64,000 bases of DNA. Origin: Mycolicibacterium vulneris. GTDB taxonomy: Bacteria; Actinomycetota; Actinomycetes; Mycobacteriales; Mycobacteriaceae. The translations under genes were made by a program, and so were the position numbers. Where the stretch lies: contig NZ_NCXM01000014.1 in assembly GCF_002104765.1 (NCBI RefSeq), forward strand, positions 90,399 to 154,398, written 5' to 3'. Every line of letters begins with the position of its first letter. The first letter of the stretch is position 1. Under the pieces are notes generated by a model that worked only from the letters and a program-made list of their open reading frames with translations, ran no database searches and was not told the origin of the DNA. Positions 57,100 to 64,000 of the stretch are shown piece after piece.

Positions 57100-57683
57100 A
57101 GAAACACCGCCAGATTCTGCATGCGGATGACGGATTCGTCGACCGAGATGATGCGACGGGCCAGCCGCCACTGCTCGCCCTCAAGTCGCAGCAGGTCCTC
57201 CCGGCCCGCGGATAGAAAGGCACCCTCACGCACGTCGCCTCTACTGCGGAACAGCAAGGTGGCGGACTCGACGATCAGGTGGTCCGGGTCGTCGGTAGCG
57301 AAGGTCCGCACGTTCGACAAGTGGTGGCGCAGCCGGGACGGCGGATCCTCGGTCCAGGCGTGTTCGGTGAGGAAGCGGGCTACCCGGCGAGACAACGAGT
57401 ACTTGTCTTCATCGAAATGTGCCATGCCGGGCGAAGTGTCGTAGCCGGCGGCCAGCGCCGTCGTGACCCTGACCGGCATCAGATAGTGGATGTCCTCAGA
57501 GAGAACCTCGAGCCACTGCGAATACGCCTGCCCGTCCAGCAGATAGGACTCGTCCACCAGCCACTGGTGGGCGCACAGGTGCCGCTCATCGTCGAATCGC
57601 AGCGTCTTGCCTGTCCGGGTGACGCGCGATGCCGACCCTCCGAGGCGGGACCGGCTGGAATCGGTGTCGGGGGCAGTGCTCAT
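57096..57683 (-). CDS. Ring-hydroxylating dioxygenase beta subunit (system 2)
   Basis: 195 residues, NTF2-like. HQWLVDESYLLDGQAYSQWL near 39-58 and a C-terminal SVIRMQNLAVFL match beta subunits. The start overlaps the alpha stop by 4 bases (ATGA). Paired with the alpha subunit at 57680-59083. Confidence 0.93.
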   Translation of the reverse strand: MSTAPDTDSSRSRLGGSASRVTRTGKTLRFDDERHLCAHQWLVDESYLLDGQAYSQWLEVLSEDIHYLMPVRVTTALAAGYDTSPGMAHFDEDKYSLSRRVARFLTEHAWTEDPPSRLRHHLSNVRTFATDDPDHLIVESATLLFRSRGDVREGAFLSAGREDLLRLEGEQWRLARRIISVDESVIRMQNLAVFL

Positions 57684-59083
57684 ACGCGCACCACCGTCCC
57701 GTGGTCGCCGCTGACCGTCATACCGTCGGACAGTTCGGGGCGTGCCGTTTCGGCAGAACCGGCTTGTAGATCATTTGCCCAGCGTCGCAACAGCTCTCGC
57801 TGATTGAACTCGCTGTAACCTTGACGGGCGATCCCCGGCCCGCTGAATCGGTCTGCAGACAGTGGAGGCGCCACCTCCGAGTCATCGGCGAGCAGACCCA
57901 TGCGGCTGTTGAGCAGTAATCGCCGTGCCATCGAGCCGGCCGCAGTGTTGGTCAGCGACACCCAGTTCTCGACATCGTCCTGTTCGAACATGCCGGTACT
58001 ACCGAAGCACATGAGATAGGCTTTGTAGGACAGCGCCTTGAACTCTTCCGGGGCGTCGGCGTCTACGGCGAACCATGACAGCACCTCGGTCTCGTCCTCG
58101 CTGATCGGCTGCCACTGCCGCAACGTGATGAACGGAAGCACATCGTCGCTGTCGGCGACCTTCGGCCAGTTGTGCACGAAGGACAGGTTGGGATACAGCG
58201 TTGCGGCACTGAACATGAAGCCGTCGGTACCGATAACGGCGATCTGATCTGGCGACCAGCTCTGCTTCATCCGCTCGATCATCTGGTCGGGATAGCCGAC
58301 GTACCGAAGCCGGTCCTCCAGTGATCCGTCAGGCAGTTTGTAGGTGGTTCCGCCGCCATTGCCGGCCCAGTACAGCGCACCCTCTTTGCGCTTCTGCGCG
58401 TTGGGCTCGCGAAAGAGTCCGATCTCGACCACCGAAGTGTGCGTTTGGGGCGTGTGGTACATATCGCCGGCGAAGTTCTCCGCGCCGATCTTCCAATTCG
58501 CCTTGATCCGCCACCGTTGTGGTCCGTGCAGCTCAATTCCACTCGAGCTCTGCCGCGTGTAGAAGTCGAGGTAGAACCGGAAGTCCCCCAGATAATCCTC
58601 CAGCGGTGGCGCCTGGGCGTCCAAGCTGAGAAAGATCATGCCGTTGTAGACGGCAATGTTCGGAGCCGGCAGCAGCTGTTGTCCTTTGCGGGCAAATCCT
58701 TCCTCGCCACCGTAGGCATCCTGGTGGAAGGGTAACCCCACAAGCCTGCCATCATTGCGGTAGGACCATCCGTGATACGGACAACGGAAGTGCGAGGCGT
58801 TGCCCATCTCCGCCCGGCATACCTGCATGCCGCGGTGCAGACACATGTTGAAATGCGCACAGACCCTGCCGTTTTCGTCACGGGTGATAATGAACGAGTC
58901 ATCGATAATCCGCCGCACGACATAGTCTCCTGGCTGCGCGATCTCCGATTCGTGGCCGACGAAAACCCACGCTCGAGCGAAGATGTGCCGCTTCTCCAGC
59001 TCATAGATCTCCCGGTCGTTGTAGATGTGGGCCGGGATCATGCCTCGGCGAACCTCATCGAGGACCATGGACTGGTCGGTCAT
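57680..59083 (-). CDS. Ring-hydroxylating dioxygenase alpha subunit (system 2)
   Basis: 467 residues. Rieske ligands Cys81/His83 (CLHRGMQVC) and Cys101/His104 (CPYHGW); mononuclear iron ligands His210 and His215 with bridging Asp207 (AGDMYHTPQTHTS). It forms a complete oxygenase system with beta, ferredoxin and reductase of the same operon. The Pht5-like decarboxylase at the operon end makes phthalate or a related aromatic dicarboxylate a plausible substrate. The ATG at 59083 has GGAAGG upstream; the open frame continues to 59158. Confidence 0.94.
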   Translation of the reverse strand: MTDQSMVLDEVRRGMIPAHIYNDREIYELEKRHIFARAWVFVGHESEIAQPGDYVVRRIIDDSFIITRDENGRVCAHFNMCLHRGMQVCRAEMGNASHFRCPYHGWSYRNDGRLVGLPFHQDAYGGEEGFARKGQQLLPAPNIAVYNGMIFLSLDAQAPPLEDYLGDFRFYLDFYTRQSSSGIELHGPQRWRIKANWKIGAENFAGDMYHTPQTHTSVVEIGLFREPNAQKRKEGALYWAGNGGGTTYKLPDGSLEDRLRYVGYPDQMIERMKQSWSPDQIAVIGTDGFMFSAATLYPNLSFVHNWPKVADSDDVLPFITLRQWQPISEDETEVLSWFAVDADAPEEFKALSYKAYLMCFGSTGMFEQDDVENWVSLTNTAAGSMARRLLLNSRMGLLADDSEVAPPLSADRFSGPGIARQGYSEFNQRELLRRWANDLQAGSAETARPELSDGMTVSGDHGTVVRV

Positions 59084-59396
59084 GACACCTTCCTTCGGCA
59101 ACGGGGCAACGCCCCCTTGGTGGCAGGACCGCTCTCTGCAGGAAGACATGAACTGCAACTGAGTTGGGTCCTATGAGCGGGAGCTACGTTGGACAACGCC
59201 TGTCCCACAACGACGGAGTCGATACCCATGCCTGGTCGCAACTCTCCGTTCGTTGGCTCCGAGGGTATGAATTACGGCAGCTCAGTTGGTGAGACGTCTA
59301 CTACGGATAGTACAGATATCATAATATTTGTTCAATAGATAACCCTTGCCCGCCGGTACGGTGCTGACAGCGAACAGGCCCCAGATCGCCGACCCC
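59084..59396. promoter_or_regulatory. Promoter region of module E
   Basis: 313 bases with no gene upstream of the dioxygenase alpha gene. It holds a dyad GGACA-N5-TGTCC (59191-59205) and an AT-rich patch near 59308-59342. A regulator such as the operon's own IclR may bind here. Confidence 0.45.
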
Positions 59397-59897
59397 TCAA
59401 TCCTTCGGCGTCGACCGTCCCCAACCCGCGTTGCGCGTCATCTCCTTGAGTAGCGGCACGGCCCGAAAGGTCAGCGGAGTCGTCAGCGCCAATGTCGTCG
59501 TCGAGTGCACAACCCCCGGAATATCGACCACCTGCTCGATCAACTGTTGCAGTCCGGCCTGTGTCTCGGTAGCGACGCGGACCAGAAGATCTTCGCGCCC
59601 CGTGGTCGCGTGGATCTCCAGCACCTGAGGTATCCCGATGAGAGCCTCCACGATTGGGCCGAGGCGGCCCTGTTGCACTTCGAGTCCGATGAAAGCCTGC
59701 GTGGCGATTCCGACCCGTGCGAGGTCGAGTTCGGGGCGGTAGCCGGCGACCAGTCCGCCCTCTTCCAGTCGCTTCAGGCGCGATTGCACGGTGTTACGCG
59801 AGATGCTCAGCCTGGACGCCAGTTCCAGGACTCCGGCCCGCGCGTCGCGCGCGAGCATCTCGAGCAGATCGACGTCAAGCCGATCGATGCTGAACAT
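59397..59897 (-). CDS. Lrp/AsnC-family regulator
   Basis: 166 residues. HTH at about 23-45 (VLELASRLSISRNTVQSRLK) and a C-terminal RAM ligand-binding domain (VLEIHATTGREDLLVRV). The ATG at 59897 has GAGGTG upstream; a GTG three codons earlier is the alternative. It is divergent from the 2-oxoacid:ferredoxin oxidoreductase gene, a common pairing for AsnC-type regulators of this enzyme. Confidence 0.9.
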   Translation of the reverse strand: MFSIDRLDVDLLEMLARDARAGVLELASRLSISRNTVQSRLKRLEEGGLVAGYRPELDLARVGIATQAFIGLEVQQGRLGPIVEALIGIPQVLEIHATTGREDLLVRVATETQAGLQQLIEQVVDIPGVVHSTTTLALTTPLTFRAVPLLKEMTRNAGWGRSTPKD

Positions 59898-59930
59898 TCG
59901 AGTCACCTCACTAAGTTACTTTACCCTTAT

Positions 59931-59951
59931 AACTGAACTATTTGCTCAGTT
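59931..59951. promoter_or_regulatory. Inverted repeat between AsnC regulator and oxidoreductase
   Basis: AACTGA-N9-TCAGTT, perfect 6-base arms, 34 bases before the regulator start on the minus strand. Candidate operator for the AsnC-type protein controlling both genes. Confidence 0.55.
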
Positions 59952-60056
59952 GAAACGAGGTTAGTTGACCTGAAATCTATTCCGGACCAACCTGATAGGA
60001 ACTTTCGAACCACATGCCATCCGCGCATCTCATCAATCCCTGAACGGCGCATCACC

Positions 60057-63000
60057 TTGACTGATCTTTGTACAGCCGGGCCTGACCCCGACCTCAAAGC
60101 GCGGTACCGGACGTCCTCCGGGCCAGTCCTGCTGACCGGAGTTCAAGCAATCGCTCGATTGATGGTCGAACAACACGAACGGGACGCCCGCGTGGGCCAC
60201 CACGTCGCCACCTTCGTCTCGGGGTATCAGGGCAGTCCGCTTGGCGGACTGGACCAGCTGTTAGCCAGCCTGCCCGACCTCGAATCCGACCACCATGTCT
60301 ACCTTGTGCCGGGAATGAACGAAGAACTCGCCGCCACGTCGGTGTGGGGTAGCCAGAATGACCTGCCCCGGGGTAGCCGCAGCTACGACGGGGTGATCGG
60401 TGTCTGGTACGGCAAGGGCCCTGGGCTCGACCGCGCCAGCGACGCCCTGCGCCATGGCGCGATGTACGGGGCAAACCCCGCAGGCGGTGCGCTCGCCCTG
60501 GTTGGTGACGACCCCGGCGCGAAGTCCTCGAGCCTCCCCGTCGCCAGTGAGCGATCCCTGGCGGCCCTATCGATGCCGATCCTGTTCCCCCGCAACGCCG
60601 AAGAGATCATCAGGTTCGGCATGTACGGCATCGCGTTGTCGCGCGCGTCGGGATGCTGGGCTGCCATGAAGATCGTCGCCGACGTCGCAGACGGACTCTG
60701 GACGCTGGACCGCGACTTCTCCGACTTCGACATCACCGTCCCCACCATTGAATGGGACGGCCGACCTTGGACCTACCGCCAACGCATCTGCGCCGCTCCG
60801 CCGGACAGCCTGCTCGCTGAGGCGGACCTGTACGGCCCCCGCTGGGCGATGGTGCGAGCGTTCAACGCCGCCAACGACATCGACCGTATCGAGGTTGATC
60901 CCGCGCAGGCATGGCTGGGCATCGTCGCCGTCGGCACGGCCTACGACACGGTGCGCGAGGCACTCGTCGACCTGGGGTTGACCGATCCGGACCTGACCCG
61001 ATCAGGCATCCGCATCCTGCGCATCGGTATGCCCTATCCTCTTGACCCACAGATTGTCTCCCGCCTGGCCGACGGCGTCGAGCGGATACTGGTGGTTGAG
61101 GACAAATCGGCGTTCGTCGAGACGCAGATCAAGGACATCCTCTACGGCCGCCGCAAGGCGCCCGAGATTCTGGGTAAAGAAGCGCTCGACGGGAGCACGC
61201 TGATACCCCCGGATGGCGAACTCACCACCGCACGCCTTCTCGTACCGCTTCGCGCGGTGTTGAAGGAACGGGTGGCGCTCGCGCCCGCCCCGCGGCCGAC
61301 GCTCGACCTGACGGTGCTGCCCTCCACCCGGACGGCGTACTTCTGCTCCGGTTGTCCACACAACCGCTCCACCACGGTGCCGGACGGATCGCTGGCCGGC
61401 GGCGGAATCGGCTGTCACACGCTAGTCACGATGTCCTCGCGAACAGATTCTGCGGTCACCGCCCTCACCCAAATGGGTGGCGAGGGTGCGCAATGGATCG
61501 GCCAGGCGATGTTCACCGATGTCCGACACATTTTCCAAAACATCGGCGACGGAACGTATTTTCATTCTGGACAGCTTGCGGTGCAGGCGTGTGTCGCCGC
61601 CGGTGTGAACATCACCTACAAGATCCTCTACAACAGCGCGGTCGCGATGACCGGAGCCCAGGACGTCGCGGCAGGACTGACGGTTCCCGAACTCACGCAC
61701 AAACTCGTCGCCGATGGTGTGTCGAAAGTGATCGTCTGCGCCGACGAGCCCAAGCGACACAAAGGCGCGGTGTTCGCCGACGGAGTGCTGTTGTGGCCCC
61801 GCGATCGCCTCGACGAGGCTCAGCGTCTGTTGCGCGACACCGAAGGCGTCACGGCACTGATCTACGACCAGCAGTGCGCGGCAGAAGCGCGCCGCAAGCG
61901 TAAGCGGGGAATGCTGCCGCCGCGACGCACTCGGGTGGTGATCAACGAGGCGGTCTGTGAAGGCTGCGGCGATTGCGGCGTCAAGAGTAACTGTCTGTCG
62001 GTTCAGCCGGTCGAAACTGAACTCGGCCGCAAGACCCGAATCGACCAGAGCACCTGCAACACCGACTACTCCTGCCTGGACGGCAACTGTCCGTCCTTCG
62101 TGACCGTGGAACTGCCCCCGACAAAGAACCCATCCACGCCCGACCGACCCATCCCCCCGTACGTGCCCGACCCCGAGGTGGCACCGATCTCGGGTGTCTA
62201 CAACGTCTTCCTGGCCGGCATCGGCGGAACGGGGATCGTGACCGTCAACCAGGTGCTCGCGATGGCCGCGCTTCGCACCGGCTTCTACGCCGAGGGCCTG
62301 GACCAGACCGGCCTGAGCCAGAAGGCTGGACCGGTCACCTCCCACCTACGGCTCAGTACCGAACCCGTCCCCTCATCCAACCGGATCAGCGCCGGGGCGG
62401 CCGATTGCATCTTGGCCTTCGACCTGCTCACCGCCGTCGATGCCAAGAACCTCGGCTACAGCGGCCCGGATCGCACCGTTGCGATCGCCTCGACCAGCAG
62501 GACGCCCACCGGAGACATGGTCTACGACGCCGCCGTCGGGTACCCAAGCGATGAATCGCTGTTGTCCCGGTTGGACGCCCGGAGTCGGTCGCTCGTGTCC
62601 TTCGACGCACTGGCCGCCGCCGAACGACTCTTCGGCAACACCACCACCGCGAACTTTCTCTTGGTCGGCGCCGCGTATCAGGTCGGCGGGCTCCCGTTGA
62701 CCGCCGCCGCGATCGAGGACGCGATTTCGATGAACGGGGTCGCTGTGCAGATGAATCAAGCTGCCTTCCAGTGGGGTCGGGTCGCCGTCGCCAAGCCAGA
62801 GGAATTCCGGATCGCCACCGCAGACCCGGTCGACGAACGGACGCCACAGGTGCCGACCCATCTTTTCACGATGAGCACGGTCACTGGGACCGTGCGTGAA
62901 CTCTTGGAACGGCGGGCGGCGGACCTGGTTGCATACCAGGATGACCACACGGCTGCTCGGCTGATCAACCTGACGCAACGTGCGTGGGATCAGGAGCGCA

Positions 63001-63518
63001 CCATCACCGACCGCACCGACCTGTCTGAAGCCATAACCCGAAACTTCTTCAAGCTCATTGCATACAAGGACGAGTACGAGGTCGCCCGAATGCTCACCGA
63101 CCCGGTGTTCCTCGCATCGGTGCGAGCACAGGTCCCCGGCGGAGAAAACCTGACCTTCAAGCTGCACCCACCGATATTGAAGGCACTCGGTCGCAAGAAG
63201 AAGATCAGCATGGGTCCGCGCACCCACGTAGCGCTTCGGCTCCTGGCGAAGGCCAAACATCTCAGGGGAACAATTCTGGACCCCTTCGGGTACACCGAGA
63301 TGCGACGGATCGAACGTCAGTTGATCACCCACTACGAAGCAACCATCAACGACCTCCTGCGGTCGCTCACACTCGACTCCTACGAATGGGCACTGGCCGT
63401 CGCCTCAGCCCCCGATCTCATTCGCGGCTATGAGGAAGTCAAGGTGCGTAACCTTGGCGCCTATTTGGCGCGTCTCGGCGAACTTGGGATCGCTACTGAC
63501 TCGCTGCCGCACCTGTGA
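60057..63518 (+). CDS. Indolepyruvate-type 2-oxoacid:ferredoxin oxidoreductase
   Basis: 1153 residues, a fused TPP enzyme. N-terminal pyruvate-binding-like domain (FVSGYQGSPLGGLDQLLASL), TPP-binding C-terminal half of the alpha part (GGGIGCHTLVTM), a ferredoxin-like domain with CEGCGDCGVKSNC and CNTDYSCLDGNC (about 636-683), and a gamma-type domain with LAGIGGTGIVTVNQVL. It oxidatively decarboxylates a 2-oxo acid to an acyl-CoA with ferredoxin as acceptor. The start is TTG at 60057. Known relatives act on arylpyruvates or, in estrogen degradation (EdcC), on meta-cleavage products. The substrate here is unknown. Confidence 0.92.
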   Translation: MTDLCTAGPDPDLKARYRTSSGPVLLTGVQAIARLMVEQHERDARVGHHVATFVSGYQGSPLGGLDQLLASLPDLESDHHVYLVPGMNEELAATSVWGSQNDLPRGSRSYDGVIGVWYGKGPGLDRASDALRHGAMYGANPAGGALALVGDDPGAKSSSLPVASERSLAALSMPILFPRNAEEIIRFGMYGIALSRASGCWAAMKIVADVADGLWTLDRDFSDFDITVPTIEWDGRPWTYRQRICAAPPDSLLAEADLYGPRWAMVRAFNAANDIDRIEVDPAQAWLGIVAVGTAYDTVREALVDLGLTDPDLTRSGIRILRIGMPYPLDPQIVSRLADGVERILVVEDKSAFVETQIKDILYGRRKAPEILGKEALDGSTLIPPDGELTTARLLVPLRAVLKERVALAPAPRPTLDLTVLPSTRTAYFCSGCPHNRSTTVPDGSLAGGGIGCHTLVTMSSRTDSAVTALTQMGGEGAQWIGQAMFTDVRHIFQNIGDGTYFHSGQLAVQACVAAGVNITYKILYNSAVAMTGAQDVAAGLTVPELTHKLVADGVSKVIVCADEPKRHKGAVFADGVLLWPRDRLDEAQRLLRDTEGVTALIYDQQCAAEARRKRKRGMLPPRRTRVVINEAVCEGCGDCGVKSNCLSVQPVETELGRKTRIDQSTCNTDYSCLDGNCPSFVTVELPPTKNPSTPDRPIPPYVPDPEVAPISGVYNVFLAGIGGTGIVTVNQVLAMAALRTGFYAEGLDQTGLSQKAGPVTSHLRLSTEPVPSSNRISAGAADCILAFDLLTAVDAKNLGYSGPDRTVAIASTSRTPTGDMVYDAAVGYPSDESLLSRLDARSRSLVSFDALAAAERLFGNTTTANFLLVGAAYQVGGLPLTAAAIEDAISMNGVAVQMNQAAFQWGRVAVAKPEEFRIATADPVDERTPQVPTHLFTMSTVTGTVRELLERRAADLVAYQDDHTAARLINLTQRAWDQERTITDRTDLSEAITRNFFKLIAYKDEYEVARMLTDPVFLASVRAQVPGGENLTFKLHPPILKALGRKKKISMGPRTHVALRLLAKAKHLRGTILDPFGYTEMRRIERQLITHYEATINDLLRSLTLDSYEWALAVASAPDLIRGYEEVKVRNLGAYLARLGELGIATDSLPHL

Positions 63519-63923
63519 CGGACGACGTGCGGCTTGCCGTTGGCGGCGCAGGGGCCGCGGGCTGCAACACGACCACACCGCATGATCCGGGCGCGCCGAC
63601 CGCATCCCGGTCAGCTTCGCCGACTAAACCTTGTACCCGATCCGGAACTTGCTGTGCACTCGGGTATCCCCGCGGTCCGGTGCAACGAAGCGCTAATCTG
63701 CCGGGTCTCGGCGTGAGCTGCAATGCTGGCAGCCCAATCCTGCTTGGGTCACCGTGGTTCCCGTGCTGGGCGTCCACCTGTTGCCGCCATCGGAGACGTG
63801 GCCAGGGTCGACCTCAAGCCACGGCCAACGGCGGCCGGATGAAGTTCGGGCTCAGTCGGAGATTCCAGTTGCGCTCGCTGAACAGTTCTTTTCAAACGCT
63901 GCACGCCAATATGAGGAGCACAT
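63519..63923. other. Region between oxidoreductase and acetaldehyde dehydrogenase, no gene recognised
   Basis: 405 bases. An open frame 63515-63934 exists but shows no recognisable family and its composition is Thr/Pro/Ser rich, so it is not listed as a gene. The promoter of the acetaldehyde dehydrogenase gene is expected here. Confidence 0.5.
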
Positions 63924-64000
63924 ATGCCGACTAAGGCGAGTGTGGCCATTGTCGGGTCGGGGAACATCAGCACTGACCTGCTCTACAAACTGCTGCGTTC
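63924..64000 (+). CDS. Acylating acetaldehyde dehydrogenase (partial)
   Basis: The first 25 codons of a protein starting MPTKASVAIVGSGNIS, with the Rossmann NAD motif GSGNIS. This is the N-terminus of MhpF/HsaG-type acetaldehyde dehydrogenases, which turn the aldehyde released by 4-hydroxy-2-oxovalerate aldolase into acyl-CoA. ATG with GAGGAG upstream. Runs off the right edge; the aldolase is expected next. Confidence 0.85.
   Translation, partial: MPTKASVAIVGSGNISTDLLYKLLR

Noticed and set aside
63515..63934. 139-residue plus-strand frame after the oxidoreductase
   Set aside because: No family motif, no clear ribosome site, and it overlaps the start of the acetaldehyde dehydrogenase gene in another frame.

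Overview
The window reads as a high-GC mycobacterial chromosome, probably a slow-growing nontuberculous species. Genes at about 0-12.4 kb (mak, treS, pepA, a PPOX-class F420 enzyme, fusA2, fadD7, oxcA, oxyS, ldtA) have the same order as the M. tuberculosis Rv0127-Rv0116c block, read here in reverse orientation. A complete yrbE/mce operon and a carboxylic acid reductase also point to Mycobacterium. The species cannot be fixed from this sequence alone.

Layout. (1) 1-12.4 kb: conserved core with trehalose/maltose-1-phosphate metabolism (treS, mak), a secreted protease, an EF-G paralogue, an oxalate route (fadD7, oxcA) with the LysR regulator oxyS, and an L,D-transpeptidase. (2) 12.5-20.1 kb: accessory segment with carboxylic acid reductase, a lipoprotein, a quinone oxidoreductase, then decay: an Nramp-type transporter broken by two indels and a piece of an acyl-CoA ligase. 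(3) 20.2-30.8 kb: one minus-strand operon yrbEA-yrbEB-mceABCDEF plus two Mce-associated membrane proteins, nearly all joined by 4-bp start/stop overlaps. (4) 30.8-32.9 kb: a gene desert holding remnants of two tyrosine recombinases, including one that has lost its catalytic tyrosine. (5) 32.9-64 kb: a large aromatic-compound catabolic island that continues past the right edge.

The catabolic island has several modules. Module A (minus, 40.6-33.5 kb): HsaA-like flavin monooxygenase, two NTF2-like proteins, a one-domain VOC protein, SDR, Rieske dioxygenase alpha and beta, YceI-like and FAH-family proteins, with a broken flavin reductase just upstream. Module B (41.4-44.7 kb): 3Fe-4S ferredoxin, TetR regulator, a bicupin ring-cleavage dioxygenase and a hydratase-aldolase, with two matching inverted repeats flanking the regulator. 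Module C (minus, 49.2-45.0 kb): extradiol dioxygenase, dienoate hydratase, 4-oxalocrotonate decarboxylase, tautomerase and semialdehyde dehydrogenase, i.e. a compact meta-cleavage pathway. Module D (49.5-52.7 kb, plus): aldehyde dehydrogenase, MarR regulator, ACMSD-like amidohydrolase. Module E (minus, 59.1-52.7 kb): a full three-component Rieske dioxygenase (alpha, beta, ferredoxin, reductase) with a BphB-like dihydrodiol dehydrogenase, a small conserved protein, an IclR regulator and a Pht5-like decarboxylase. Module F (59.4-64 kb): AsnC/Lrp regulator divergent from a 1153-residue indolepyruvate-type 2-oxoacid:ferredoxin oxidoreductase, then the start of an acylating acetaldehyde dehydrogenase.

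Together these genes can hydroxylate, rearomatise, cleave and degrade an aromatic substrate to central metabolites. The bicupin plus hydratase-aldolase plus aldehyde dehydrogenase, and the separate Rieske system with a dihydroxyphthalate-type decarboxylase, fit a polycyclic-aromatic or hydroxynaphthoate-to-phthalate route. The actual substrate is an inference. No tRNA, rRNA, CRISPR array or intact insertion sequence was seen.
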